Positions 33,918 through 42,561 of a DNA stretch of 64,000 bases are shown in pieces. Made by a program: the position numbers and the translations under genes. The notes below the pieces were generated by a model. That model had not been told where the DNA came from and searched no databases. It saw nothing but the letters and a program-made list of their open reading frames with translations. Numbering within the stretch: the first letter of the stretch is position 1; each line of letters begins with the position of its first letter. The DNA comes from Planctomycetota bacterium (GTDB lineage: Bacteria; Planctomycetota; Planctomycetia; Planctomycetales; Planctomycetaceae). The stretch covers positions 65,202 through 129,201 of the forward strand of contig JAFEBS010000056.1 in the NCBI GenBank assembly GCA_018242525.1. Reading direction: 5' to 3'.

Positions 33918-34736
33918 ATGTTCTGGCTCAGCCTGATCTTCGGTGCCGTGGTCGGCCTTTCGCTGGGGCTGACTGGCGGCGGCGGGGCGATTTTCGCCGT
34001 CCCACTGCTGGTCTACGGGTTGAATCTTCCACCGCGCGAAGCAGTGGGGATTTCGCTGGCAGCCGTGGGAGCGACGTCGCTCGTGGGGTTTCTGCACCGA
34101 TGGAAACTGGGCGAAGTCGAAATCCGGACCGGGTTGTTGTTCGCAGCCGCGGGAATGATCGGAGCACCGGTGGGAACCTGGATCGCCAGCCTGATTCCCG
34201 AAGCGGTCCTGCTGATGCTGTTTGCCGGACTGATGGTGATCGTGGCCATCCGCCTGTGGCAACAGGCCTCCCGCCCAGTCGTTCTGCCTGCCAACTGTCC
34301 GGTCCCTGAGGCGCAGGATGGTCCCACCTGCCAGCGCGACTCGCGAGGGATGCTGATCCTGACCTCGCGTTGCGCAGTGCTGTTGCTGTTCGTCGGAGTG
34401 CTGACGGGTGTCCTGTCCGGCGTCTTCGGAGTCGGCGGGGGATTTGTGATTGTGCCGGCCCTGGTCCTGTTCAGTGGAATGTCGATTCATCGGGCTGTCG
34501 GCACGTCGTTGATGGTCATTGCACTGGTCAGCGTTTCCGGTGTCAGTTCGCAGGTCTGGGCGGGACGGACGATTTCGCCCACGGTGACGATCCTGTTTGT
34601 CCTGGGTGGGATCGCGGGACTGTTCCTCGGTCAGCAGATCGGCCGGCAGTTGTCGGGCCCGGCTCTGCAGAAACTGTTTGTCGTGGCGATTCTCGCCGTG
34701 GCTGCGTTCGTCATCTTTCGGAATCTCAGTGCCTGA
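33918..34736 (+). CDS. TauE/SafE-family sulfite/sulfonate permease
   Basis: The 272-residue integral membrane protein (LIFGAVVGLSLGLTGGGGAI, VGISLAAVGATSLVGFL, GVLTGVLSGVFGVGGGFVIV, GIAGLFLGQQIGRQLSG) has the two-fold repeat and GxxGxGGG loops of the TauE/SafE family, with about eight helices. Family members export sulfite or sulfoacetate or take up sulfonates. Here, between persulfide dioxygenase-like and SQR-like genes, export of the sulfite produced in sulfide oxidation is the likely job. The start has only a weak ribosome binding site. Confidence 0.9.
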   Translation: MFWLSLIFGAVVGLSLGLTGGGGAIFAVPLLVYGLNLPPREAVGISLAAVGATSLVGFLHRWKLGEVEIRTGLLFAAAGMIGAPVGTWIASLIPEAVLLMLFAGLMVIVAIRLWQQASRPVVLPANCPVPEAQDGPTCQRDSRGMLILTSRCAVLLLFVGVLTGVLSGVFGVGGGFVIVPALVLFSGMSIHRAVGTSLMVIALVSVSGVSSQVWAGRTISPTVTILFVLGGIAGLFLGQQIGRQLSGPALQKLFVVAILAVAAFVIFRNLSA

Positions 34737-34758
34737 CAACAAAGAAGCGAGGTCGATC

Positions 34759-35955
34759 ATGTCGGAAACCATTCATCATCAGGTCGTGATTGTTGGCGGC
34801 GGTACGGCGGGAATCACCGTCGCGGCGCAACTGACCCGGGGTTGGTTTAATCGCCGCGACGTCGCGGTCATCGAGCCGTCGGACAAGCACTACTACCAGC
34901 CCTTGTGGACGCTGGTCGGAGCCGGGGTGGTCCGCAAGGAAGTGACGGAGCATTCGGAAGCATCTGTGATCCCGCGTCGAGTGACCTGGATCCGGGATGC
35001 CGTCGCCACGTTCGATCCCGAACAGAACACGATTCACACCCGCGACGGCAAGACCATCACGTATGATTTCCTGGTCGTTGGAGCTGGCTTGCAGATCAAC
35101 TGGAACAAGATTCCGGGACTGCGGGACGCGATCGGAAAACATGGCGTCTGCAGCAATTACTCGTATGCCACCGTCGATTCCACCTGGGAGGCAATTCGCG
35201 GTTTCCGCGGCGGAAACGCGGTCTTTACTCATCCCTCCGGTGCGGTGAAGTGCGGCGGCGCTCCGCAAAAGATCATGTACCTGGCGGATGACTGGTTCCG
35301 CCAGACCGGCGTTCGTAGTCAGTCGCAGGTCATTTTCGCGTCCGCCCTGCCGAATATCTTCGCAGTGGAACCGTACCGGGCGACGCTGGAACAGGTGGTC
35401 AAACGCAAGCAGATCGACTGCCGCTTTCGACACGATCTGGTGGAGGTCCTGCCGGAAACCAGCGAAGCGGTCTTCCAGCAACTCGACACGGGAGAACAGG
35501 TCGTGATCCCCTACAACATGCTGCATGTCACTCCGCCCATGGGGCCGCCGGATTTCATTGCCAGCAGTCCCCTGGCCGACAAGGATGGCTGGGTCGATGT
35601 CGATTCGAGCACGCTGTGCCACAAGCGGTTTCCCAACGTGTTTTCCCTGGGAGACTGCAGCAACCTGCCCACATCGAAGACGGGAGCGGCGATTCGCAAG
35701 CAGGCACCGGTCGTTGTGAAAAACCTGCAGGCGGCGATCCAGGGACTGCCGTTGCCGGCGAAGTACGACGGGTACACCTCCTGTCCATTGGTTACGGGCT
35801 ACGGCAGCCTGGTGCTGGCTGAATTTGATTACAAGAAGCAACCGCAGGAGTCGTTCCCCGTGGATCAGTCGCGTGAGCGGTGGAGTATGTGGATCCTGAA
35901 ACGCTACCTGCTGCCGTTGTTCTACTGGAACGGCATGTTGAAGGGACGCATGTAA
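34759..35955 (+). CDS. Sulfide:quinone oxidoreductase, type II (SQRDL-like)
   Basis: The ATG at 34759 gives MSETIHHQVVIVGGGTAGIT, the FAD-binding fold, in a 398-residue protein. Cysteines in GVCSNYSY, VKCGGAPQKI and YTSCPLVTGYG sit where mitochondrial-type SQR has its redox cysteines, and the FSLGDCSNLPTSKTGAAIR segment is the second FAD motif. Type II enzymes oxidise sulfide to an acceptor persulfide and pass electrons to quinone at the membrane. The C-terminal hydrophobic LKRYLLPLFYWNGMLKG probably contacts the membrane. The gene starts 22 bases after the TauE gene stop, inside the sulfur module. Confidence 0.93.
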   Translation: MSETIHHQVVIVGGGTAGITVAAQLTRGWFNRRDVAVIEPSDKHYYQPLWTLVGAGVVRKEVTEHSEASVIPRRVTWIRDAVATFDPEQNTIHTRDGKTITYDFLVVGAGLQINWNKIPGLRDAIGKHGVCSNYSYATVDSTWEAIRGFRGGNAVFTHPSGAVKCGGAPQKIMYLADDWFRQTGVRSQSQVIFASALPNIFAVEPYRATLEQVVKRKQIDCRFRHDLVEVLPETSEAVFQQLDTGEQVVIPYNMLHVTPPMGPPDFIASSPLADKDGWVDVDSSTLCHKRFPNVFSLGDCSNLPTSKTGAAIRKQAPVVVKNLQAAIQGLPLPAKYDGYTSCPLVTGYGSLVLAEFDYKKQPQESFPVDQSRERWSMWILKRYLLPLFYWNGMLKGRM

Positions 35956-36076
35956 CATGCTCGAAGTGTTATTACAATCCGTTTGTGTACTTCCCGAACG
36001 GCCACACCACCAGCAGCCAGCAATTTGCAATATCAAATCAAGTATCTCTGTTTCTCTCTGGAAGGAATCTCCGCAA

Positions 36077-37246
36077 ATGTCTCGACTGGTCATCGTCGCA
36101 CTCATGGTCGCTCTGGTTTCGTTGCCCCGATTGGCCTCCTGCCAGGAAAAGAGTGTTCGGCCGGGAATCAATGACTCGTTCCAGGATCCGAACATCAAGG
36201 AGTTCCTGGGCCGGTTTGAAGTTGAAAGCCGCGAGGTCTTTCATCAACGCCAGGGGATCGTCGCCGCATGTGACATTCGTCCCGGAACTACCGTGGCTGA
36301 CATCGGCGCGGGGACGGGATTGTTCACTCGGATGTTTTCGGAATCTGTCGGCAAGGACGGGCGTGTGATTGCAGTCGACATCGCTCAGAAATTCCTCGAC
36401 CATATTCAGGTCACCAGTCGCGAAGCCGGGCAGAGGAATGTGGAAACGTTGCTTTGCAAGGCTGATTCCACGGAACTGCCCGCCGACTCGGTGGACGTGG
36501 CCTTCATCTGCGATACGTATCATCACTTCGAGTTTCCGGCAAAAACGCTGGCTTCGTTGTTTCGCGCGGTCAAGCCGCGCGGCCGAGTGATCCTGGTCGA
36601 CTTTCGTCGTGTTGAAGGCCAAAGCACGGACTGGGTGTTGAATCACGTCCGGGCCGGACAGGACGTGTTCGAGGCCGAGGTTCTGCAGGCTGGATTCCAG
36701 AAGGAACTCGAACTGCCGAAGTTGCTCAAGGAGAACTATTTCGTCGTCTTTCAGAAGCCGGCCACCCCCGCCACGAAGCTGGAATTCCCGATCATCAAGA
36801 AGTATGGCGGTGTGTTGCCGCGACCAACGGCGGTCGAGCAGCCACGTGCCGGAGCCAAAGTCCTGGTCGATGCCACCGCTGACGGCAAGCCTGCTGATAT
36901 CAACAAGGGGTTGGAACGCGTGGCCCGACTGCTGAACCTGTACGGCGTCGCCGGCCTGAAAGCCCAGGATGTGAAAGTCACGGTCGTGCTGCACGGTGAA
37001 GCGACGAAGGCGGCCCTGAGCGACGAAGCCTACAAGTCCCGGTACGAAGTGGCCCAGAACCCCAATCTCCCGTTGATCCGCGACCTGCAACAGGCCGGGG
37101 TGGAAGTCCTGGTCTGCGGGCAGGCGCTCAACTACAAGAAGATTTCCGACGCGGAAGTCGCCGACGTGGTGCCCATCGCCCTGTCAGCCCTGACAGTCGT
37201 CGCCAACAGGCAGGCGGACGGGTATTCCTACGTTCCGGTTCCATAG
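36077..37246 (+). CDS. Exported SAM-methyltransferase-DsrE fusion protein
   Basis: The ATG at 36077 is preceded by GAAGGA and gives a signal sequence (MSRLVIVALMVALVSLPRLA) followed by a lipobox-like LASC. Residues about 60-215 form a class I methyltransferase (TVADIGAGTGLFTRMFSESV, VIAVDIAQKFLDHIQVTSRE, DVAFICDTYHHFEFPAKTLA). Residues about 255-389 form a DsrE-like sulfur-transfer domain (DINKGLERVARLLNLYGVAG, KVTVVLHGEATKAALSD, VEVLVCGQALNYKK with a Cys). It ends the sulfide operon. DsrE proteins carry persulfides and a methyltransferase could methylate thiols, but export to a SAM-free compartment is puzzling. The signal is clear but the final location is unproven. Confidence 0.82.
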   Translation: MSRLVIVALMVALVSLPRLASCQEKSVRPGINDSFQDPNIKEFLGRFEVESREVFHQRQGIVAACDIRPGTTVADIGAGTGLFTRMFSESVGKDGRVIAVDIAQKFLDHIQVTSREAGQRNVETLLCKADSTELPADSVDVAFICDTYHHFEFPAKTLASLFRAVKPRGRVILVDFRRVEGQSTDWVLNHVRAGQDVFEAEVLQAGFQKELELPKLLKENYFVVFQKPATPATKLEFPIIKKYGGVLPRPTAVEQPRAGAKVLVDATADGKPADINKGLERVARLLNLYGVAGLKAQDVKVTVVLHGEATKAALSDEAYKSRYEVAQNPNLPLIRDLQQAGVEVLVCGQALNYKKISDAEVADVVPIALSALTVVANRQADGYSYVPVP

Positions 37247-37307
37247 GAGCAGGCACGATCGTCACGGCTTTGAATTCAGAGCCGATGAGCAAGGTCACTG
37301 CCGCCGG

Positions 37308-37871
37308 TCACTTCCCCAGGTCTTTGAATCTGTCGTACGTTTGCTTCAGCGGGTGTGCCTCAGGACGCCCTTCAACCAGGCTGGCTGTCCACTCGGCGAG
37401 TCGCCGTCCCAGTCGACGGCAGGCCTCCTGTTCGCGTTCCTGCACGGGAGGTCCGGCGGCAATCGCGCCGTAGTGAGCCGAGAATTTGGGGCCCGTGTAA
37501 TCGGTCAAGCCGAAGACCAGGAATCCATAATTGAGCAGGATCGACATCAGCGTCATGCAGGTCCATTCCTGGCCCCCACCCCACGCTCCGGCCGAACTGA
37601 AGACGCAGCCAATTCTGCCATCCCGTTTACCCCAGTTCTCGATCGGTTGCTGATCCCACCATTGTTTCATCTGCCAACTGACGCTGCCGTAATTGGTCGG
37701 CGATCCGACAGCCAGTCCGTCGCACCATTCGAGATCTGTATGGTCAGCGTCCGAGATCTCTTTCAGCCGAACCTCGGTCCTTTCCAACTGCCCCGCCCCT
37801 TCCGCCACCAACTGTGCCATCCGACTGGTATTGCCGGTATTCGAATGGAATAAAACCAGAACCTTCGCCAC
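37308..37871 (-). CDS. Flavodoxin-like NAD(P)H:quinone oxidoreductase (WrbA/ flavodoxin family)
   Basis: I choose the GTG at 37871 (VAKVLVLFHSNTGNTSRMAQ), with a GGAAGGGG ribosome binding site about eight bases upstream. An ATG 39 bases further upstream is possible but adds a non-conserved extension. The 187-residue protein has the FMN loop HSNTGNTSRM, GSPTNYGSVSWQMKQW as the second flavin-binding loop and GAWGGGQEWTC as the third. It probably reduces quinones or acts as an electron carrier. It lies on the opposite strand at the end of the sulfide operon, so the two converge with about 60 bases between stops. Confidence 0.85.
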   Translation of the reverse strand: MAKVLVLFHSNTGNTSRMAQLVAEGAGQLERTEVRLKEISDADHTDLEWCDGLAVGSPTNYGSVSWQMKQWWDQQPIENWGKRDGRIGCVFSSAGAWGGGQEWTCMTLMSILLNYGFLVFGLTDYTGPKFSAHYGAIAAGPPVQEREQEACRRLGRRLAEWTASLVEGRPEAHPLKQTYDRFKDLGK

Positions 37872-37931
37872 GACGATCACCCCTTCCTGGATTCGTACCG
37901 GACACGACATTCGTGCTGGAAACTGCTGGAA

Positions 37932-38744
37932 TCAGGCCTCCGCGGCCGCACGCATTGTTTCCAGACCGCGCTTCGCCACGTCCTTGGGGTCCCTGGCCCA
38001 CAAGGCTTCATTGAACAATTCCAGCGACAGCCAGCTTGAGTAGCCGATCTGCTTCAGCAGTCCGACCCATTGCTTCAGATCCAGATGGCCTTCGCCCGGC
38101 AGGACCCGGCTGTGATCGTGTTGTTCCAGGCGTGGCGGGGACGCCGGCGTGTCGTTGAAGTGACTGATGGCGATCTGATCGCCGCGCAGCTTGGACAGTG
38201 ACGCGAATGATCCGCCGCCCCGAAAATTGTGGAAGGGATCGACGATGATCGTGGCCTGCGGATGTTCGGACTGGGTCATGATCTCCAGGGCCGACTCAAT
38301 CGTGTTGATCTGCTCGACAAAGCCCAGGTACTCCATCGCCGGTTTGACACCCAGGGACAGTCCGATGTCGACCAATTCACGGTAGTTGCGGGCCGCCAGG
38401 GCCACATCAACTTTGCCTGCCGCGGGACTGGCGATCGAGTAGACGGATCCCAGGTCCGCCGCGGTCTGCAGGCGGCGTTTGCAGACATCCAACGCGGCGG
38501 CATGCTCGGCACCGGTTGTATCGCACCAACCCGCCAGGTAGATGGTTGTTGGCAACGCCAGACCGGCATCCCCCAGGGCCTTCTTGATGTCGCTCAGGGG
38601 ACGCCCCGCGCCGACATAGGCGTCAATTTCGTCGTGCCAGAGTTCAATAGCGGAATATCCCACTTCACCGGCGATTCGAATTTTGTCCAGGATCGGAGTC
38701 GGACGAATGGTGCTGGCGTTCAGACAGTACACGAACGGGGCCAT
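37932..38744 (-). CDS. Sugar phosphate isomerase/epimerase-family TIM-barrel protein
   Basis: The 270-residue protein MAPFVYCLNASTIRPTPILD shows the xylose isomerase/endonuclease IV-type barrel: EVGYSAIELWHDEIDAYVG, MEYLGFVEQINTIESAL, ATIIVDPFHNFRGGG, AISHFNDTPASPPR and DHSRVLPGEGHLDLKQW with the Glu, Asp and His metal ligands. Family members interconvert sugars or hydroxyacids. The gene precedes the flavodoxin gene on the same strand by about 60 bases. The substrate is unknown. Confidence 0.87.
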   Translation of the reverse strand: MAPFVYCLNASTIRPTPILDKIRIAGEVGYSAIELWHDEIDAYVGAGRPLSDIKKALGDAGLALPTTIYLAGWCDTTGAEHAAALDVCKRRLQTAADLGSVYSIASPAAGKVDVALAARNYRELVDIGLSLGVKPAMEYLGFVEQINTIESALEIMTQSEHPQATIIVDPFHNFRGGGSFASLSKLRGDQIAISHFNDTPASPPRLEQHDHSRVLPGEGHLDLKQWVGLLKQIGYSSWLSLELFNEALWARDPKDVAKRGLETMRAAAEA

Positions 38745-38822
38745 GGTTACTCCTGCGAGTCATTGAGGATTACGGGTTGCCAATCGAAGTTTGAAGATCA
38801 TGCCTCGCGAGAAGCACGGCTG

Positions 38823-39164
38823 CTATTGTGGCTTCGTTGCCGGAACTTCAATCCGGCAGCAGCCGAGGTTCAGGTACTGGCGCGCGCGACCGCCCCCCTT
38901 TTGCAGCAGGTCCGCCCGCAGGCTGTAGACCATGAATCGACCATCCCGTTTGACTTCAACGAGATCCGCGTGCTTCAGGATCTTGAGGTGATGTGAAACC
39001 GTGACGAGTTCCGTTTCCAGGAACTCGGCAATGTCGCCCACCGTCATTTCTCCGTGGCGCAGAATGTCGATGATCCGCAGTCGGATCGGCTCGCTGAGTG
39101 CCTTAAGCTGGTCCGCACAGGACTTGGATTGAAAATTGTCGTTTTCCACGGATTCCACCGGCAA
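38823..39164 (-). CDS. ArsR-family repressor with C-terminal Cys-Cys
   Basis: The 113-residue winged-helix protein (QLKALSEPIRLRIIDILRHG, EMTVGDIAEFLETELVTVSH, HLKILKHADLVEVKRDGRFM) ends in LNLGCCRIEVPATKPQ, where the vicinal cysteines could bind As(III) or another thiophilic metalloid. Upstream on the same strand is an ArsI-like lyase and an MFS transporter. The regulator lies 109 bases from the ArsI-like gene stop and probably represses that unit. The inducer is inferred from the neighbours. Confidence 0.85.
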   Translation of the reverse strand: MPVESVENDNFQSKSCADQLKALSEPIRLRIIDILRHGEMTVGDIAEFLETELVTVSHHLKILKHADLVEVKRDGRFMVYSLRADLLQKGGGRARQYLNLGCCRIEVPATKPQ

Positions 39165-39272
39165 CAGGGTTCTACGACAGGATCGATGGGGCGTTGCTCA
39201 TCATAGATGCGCAAACCGCAAATCGCCAATCGTCCCGCCGGAATCGACAGGCTGTCGGGGCAAACCTGGGAT

Positions 39273-40292
39273 CTACATTCCGCAATGGCTGACGGTTGCC
39301 GTTTCAGGAAGCTGAACGAACAGGTCCGCCATCGGCCCGGATTGCAGCGAATCCCAGCGATTGGCAGAGATAGTGATGGCTTCGCCCCGTCTCCAGACCT
39401 GGCCCTCGTCATCCGTCAGCGACTTGAACGGTCCCTTGAAGACTACCGTGCAATTCTGCGACGAAGTCTCCGCTGGGCGAACTGCGATGATCTGTGTTTC
39501 CCTGAATGGGACGCCGTGGTGCTCAAAGCAGGCTCCCGACCGGAACGTGCTCAACTGGAGATCGGCGAAACCGACTTCTTCCATCGCCACCATCAGATCG
39601 CTCCGAACAGGAACGAATTTGACATGCCTGGCCGGTCCGGGCAGGTTCAACTCGCCGGTCACGGATTCTTCGCAGGTCAAGGTGTGGACCAGGATTTTCC
39701 CACCGGGCTTTAACACCGCAATCGCCTGTTGCAGGTGGGATCTGATCCCGGTGGCGGTCACCGGTACGTTAAACGTGCCCCGCAAACGGACTTCGTCACA
39801 TTTCTCGCTGGGGACCACGAACGGCGTCAACATCCGATGCTCCCAGATGACCGGTGGCGCTTGTTCTTCAGCGGATTCGCTGCCGACGACGTCTTCCATC
39901 GACTGCCCCGCGCCCCGATGCTCCAGTCCGTCGTCGTCGAGCGTGTAGAATTCCCACAGCCGGTGATCCAGATCATGAACCCAGAACTTGGTCTGTCGGG
40001 CGTAGCAACATTCGACTCCTTCTTCACGCTCAGTCGCGATCCCAGCGGCTTCCAGCCGACGTTGCATTTCCACGAGCGTTTCGGAGTCGGGCGCACGGAA
40101 TCCCAGGTGGTTCAGCGAACCGTGAACCAGCGGCGAACGGGGTTCCAGCGAAAGCACCAGCGGCGGGGAATCCAACTCGAACTTGGCGTAATCGACGCGT
40201 TGCTTCGCGACGGGAACTCCCAGGATCTGTTCCAGAAACGAAACCGCCTTCGGCAGATTGGAGACATTCAGAGACAGGTGAAACCGGATCAT
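39273..40292 (-). CDS. ArsI-like C-As lyase (VOC fold) fused to an extra C-terminal domain
   Basis: The first about 120 residues match ArsI/CadI vicinal-oxygen-chelate proteins. His5 in RFHLSLNV, His62 in LNHLGFRA and Glu114 in LWEFY are the metal ligands. Cys95-Cys96 in VECCYARQ correspond to the arsenic-binding vicinal pair of ArsI. ArsI cleaves the carbon-arsenic bond of trivalent organoarsenicals with Fe(II) and O2. Residues about 160-339 form an unusual second domain (SHLQQAIAVLKPGGKILVHT, VAMEEVGFADLQLSTFRSG) that resembles the end of a methyltransferase, followed by a DEGQVWRRGEAITISANRWD beta region. Length is 339 against about 150-170 for plain ArsI. It lies between an ArsR gene and an MFS gene on the same strand. 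Confidence 0.82.
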   Translation of the reverse strand: MIRFHLSLNVSNLPKAVSFLEQILGVPVAKQRVDYAKFELDSPPLVLSLEPRSPLVHGSLNHLGFRAPDSETLVEMQRRLEAAGIATEREEGVECCYARQTKFWVHDLDHRLWEFYTLDDDGLEHRGAGQSMEDVVGSESAEEQAPPVIWEHRMLTPFVVPSEKCDEVRLRGTFNVPVTATGIRSHLQQAIAVLKPGGKILVHTLTCEESVTGELNLPGPARHVKFVPVRSDLMVAMEEVGFADLQLSTFRSGACFEHHGVPFRETQIIAVRPAETSSQNCTVVFKGPFKSLTDDEGQVWRRGEAITISANRWDSLQSGPMADLFVQLPETATVSHCGM

Positions 40293-40310
40293 GGGACCCC
40301 TTTCGATGGA

Positions 40311-41582
40311 TCAGGACTGTGGACATTCCAGGGCGGGCAGTGCGGCGAATTCGGGTTTTCGTCTGGGCACGGGGACGATAGCCGCCAGGACCGCCAGCAC
40401 GGCGGCAATCATGCCCAGGGTGACAATGGCTGGCAGATACGATCCCGTGGACATTTTTACTCGGGCGAAGGCCTTGGGTCCCACCGCCGACGCCACGACG
40501 GTCAACATCTGGGCAACTCCCTGGATGCTTCCCAGGTGAGTCCGTCCAAACAATCGAGCCCAGACGGCGAAGAACAAGACAGTCACCATGCCGCCCGCGC
40601 ACCCCATCGCAATCGCATACGCCACCAGGGCTGCCTGAGTCTTCACGAACGGCAATCCCAACAGGGCTGCCGAAAACACCGTCATCGCCACGGACGCGAC
40701 TGTTGTAATACGAACTCGGGTCGTCACCCAGCCAGTAACCAGATTCGCGGCCAGTCCAACACCCGTCGTCATCATCGACAGGAAATAAAACGCCGACTTG
40801 TCAAAACCGCGTTCAACCAGCAGGGATTCGTTGAACAACGACAATCCGGACGATGCCAGCCCATACAGCGATGTCGCCACGGCGAAGACCCAGAACGCCG
40901 GGGTGGCCAGGGTTTCCCTGAGCGTAAAGTCGGCATCGTCGCCGGGAAATTCGCAGGTGACCGCGGCGGGAAGTCGTGGAGCGGACCTGACCAGCAGAAA
41001 GAACAGCGGTGTCATTCCAAACAGCAGGATCTGTCCCAGTTGCTCCCATTGAACGCGCCACGCCAATTCCGCCTGGCCGCGGCCCCACAGGAAAGCCAGA
41101 ATGAATCCAATGGAGACGAGCGCGGAGTAGATTCCTGTCGCCAGCGGCAGTCGCGTGCGAAACCACTTTCCGATCATGGAAATGCTGATCACTGACAGGG
41201 CGCTTTGTCCGAATCCCCGGGTCAAGGTGATCAGGATCGCGAACTCCATCAATCCCCGGGCTCGAGTCATGGTGATGACGACCAATCCCAATGCCGCGAC
41301 GACCACGGTCAGGGCCACCCGCAGTCCGCATTTGTCCAGGATCCAACCACACGGCAGACAGAACAAGGCCCCCAGCAACGTCGCCCAGAGATTGACATCA
41401 GCGAAGAGTTCGCGGTTCATCCCCAGTACCGGATCATTCAAGAGTCGTTCCGTGATCATCCCCAGGCCGTGAGTTCGCCCCGGCAACGTTGCCACCATGG
41501 CGAGTGCCGCCATCACCACGATCACCCACCCGTAGATCGAGTGGGGTCGCGTTGGTGTCGAATCAGGGGAAGCTGTCGGCAT
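40311..41582 (-). CDS. Major facilitator superfamily transporter
   Basis: The ATG at 41582 gives MPTASPDSTPTRPHSIYGWV, directly before the first helix; the upstream extension is in a repeat. The 423-residue protein has 12 predicted helices with MFS loops (GWILDKCGLRVALTVVVAAL between helices 2 and 3; GGMVTVLFFAVWARLFGRTH). It lies 19 bases before the ArsI-like gene and is probably co-transcribed with it. The gene context suggests efflux of an arsenical, but the sequence itself fits a monocarboxylate/oxalate-type MFS. The cargo is unproven. Confidence 0.85.
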   Translation of the reverse strand: MPTASPDSTPTRPHSIYGWVIVVMAALAMVATLPGRTHGLGMITERLLNDPVLGMNRELFADVNLWATLLGALFCLPCGWILDKCGLRVALTVVVAALGLVVITMTRARGLMEFAILITLTRGFGQSALSVISISMIGKWFRTRLPLATGIYSALVSIGFILAFLWGRGQAELAWRVQWEQLGQILLFGMTPLFFLLVRSAPRLPAAVTCEFPGDDADFTLRETLATPAFWVFAVATSLYGLASSGLSLFNESLLVERGFDKSAFYFLSMMTTGVGLAANLVTGWVTTRVRITTVASVAMTVFSAALLGLPFVKTQAALVAYAIAMGCAGGMVTVLFFAVWARLFGRTHLGSIQGVAQMLTVVASAVGPKAFARVKMSTGSYLPAIVTLGMIAAVLAVLAAIVPVPRRKPEFAALPALECPQS

Positions 41583-41609
41583 GGTGATTGGGTGATCCGT
41601 GCTTTTAGG

Positions 41610-41701
41610 AGCCCGTGGAAAGAGGGATCTGATCCTCGGGCGTGCAATCTTCAAGGTCAATTCCTTGCCCTCCGAAGGGTCAGACCCTTTTTCCACGGGC
41701 T
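41610..41701. repeat. Inverted repeat with AAGGGTC palindrome
   Basis: AGCCCGTGGAAA (41610-41621) pairs with TTTCCACGGGCT (41690-41701). Just inside the right arm is the perfect palindrome AAGGGTC-A-GACCCTT. The element sits in the gap between the MFS start and the PhyH stop, and may be a small dispersed element or terminator. Confidence 0.6.
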
Positions 41702-41702
41702 G

Positions 41703-42491
41703 CTAGCAGAAGTACAGAGCGTCGGTTTGACCGGGACGGGGACGCAGGCGCAATCGTTCGTGAAATTCGGCGTAATGAGCAGAGCGCTGGTTGCCTCCGT
41801 CCGACAAAGCATTGTAACTCGTGAAGAGCACCCGGCGCATCTGGTCGGAGCGGTTAGGAGCGGAACGGTGCGGGGTCAGCCCGTGAAAGAGGGCGATATC
41901 GCCGGGTTCGAGCGACAGGAAGTGTCGTCGTCGGATGTCAACGCTATCCTCCGGCAACATGTAAACGGAAGCGTCCTTCGACAGAAAATCCTGGTGGTAG
42001 CCTGCGAAGACCTCTGTGCAGCCGTTCTCCTCCGTACTCGGATCGATCGGAATCATCACCGTCAGAAACGACGGCGGAAATCCCCGCCAGCCATACGGGA
42101 TATCCTGGTGCAAGTTGTATCCCAGCGCACCTGGCGGCTTGAAGATCAGCTTTTCCTTGAACAGACAACAGGCATCGCCGTAGATCGACTCCACCAGCCC
42201 GACGATCCGTGGATTCGCGGCGAATTGTCCACAGAGGGGCGAAATATCGCTGACGGGATCAAACAGTTCAAACAACGGTTCGCCCGTCTGAAAGTGTGGC
42301 ATGTACCGGCAACGGAGATTGGACGGATTGATCAGATCCGAACGTTCGATCAACAACCGGTCGCATTCCGCTTGCAGGTCTCGAATTTCATCAAGCGCAA
42401 AAACCTGCTTTACAACCAGAAATCCGTTTTGCAGATATCCACGATGATCGGACGAAGAAAGCGTCGGGCAACGGGCCGTTGAGGTCGACAT
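41703..42491 (-). CDS. Phytanoyl-CoA dioxygenase (PhyH)-family protein
   Basis: The 262-residue protein has the Fe(II)/2-oxoglutarate dioxygenase triad: the HxD pair in NLHQDIPYGW and the distal His in ALFHGLTPHRSAPNRSDQM, with the Arg for 2-oxoglutarate. The FLTVMIPIDPSTEENGCTEV strand is characteristic of PhyH enzymes. It likely hydroxylates an unknown metabolite in the cytoplasm. It lies upstream of the MFS/ArsI unit but is separated by an inverted repeat. Confidence 0.92.
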   Translation of the reverse strand: MSTSTARCPTLSSSDHRGYLQNGFLVVKQVFALDEIRDLQAECDRLLIERSDLINPSNLRCRYMPHFQTGEPLFELFDPVSDISPLCGQFAANPRIVGLVESIYGDACCLFKEKLIFKPPGALGYNLHQDIPYGWRGFPPSFLTVMIPIDPSTEENGCTEVFAGYHQDFLSKDASVYMLPEDSVDIRRRHFLSLEPGDIALFHGLTPHRSAPNRSDQMRRVLFTSYNALSDGGNQRSAHYAEFHERLRLRPRPGQTDALYFC

Positions 42492-42561
42492 GGGGAATCT
42501 CGAAGACAGGACAACTTTTGGATGTCAGCAACCGGAACGGTCGCGATGGGCTCGGGATTCG

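Noticed and set aside
34726..36198. Minus-strand open frame of 490 codons opposite the SQR gene
   Set aside because: The plus strand carries a clear SQR with FAD motifs and Cys positions; the minus product is compositionally biased and matches nothing.
39729..41195. Plus-strand open frame of 488 codons opposite ArsI-like and MFS genes
   Set aside because: Gln/Arg/His-rich shadow; the minus strand has clear VOC and MFS proteins.
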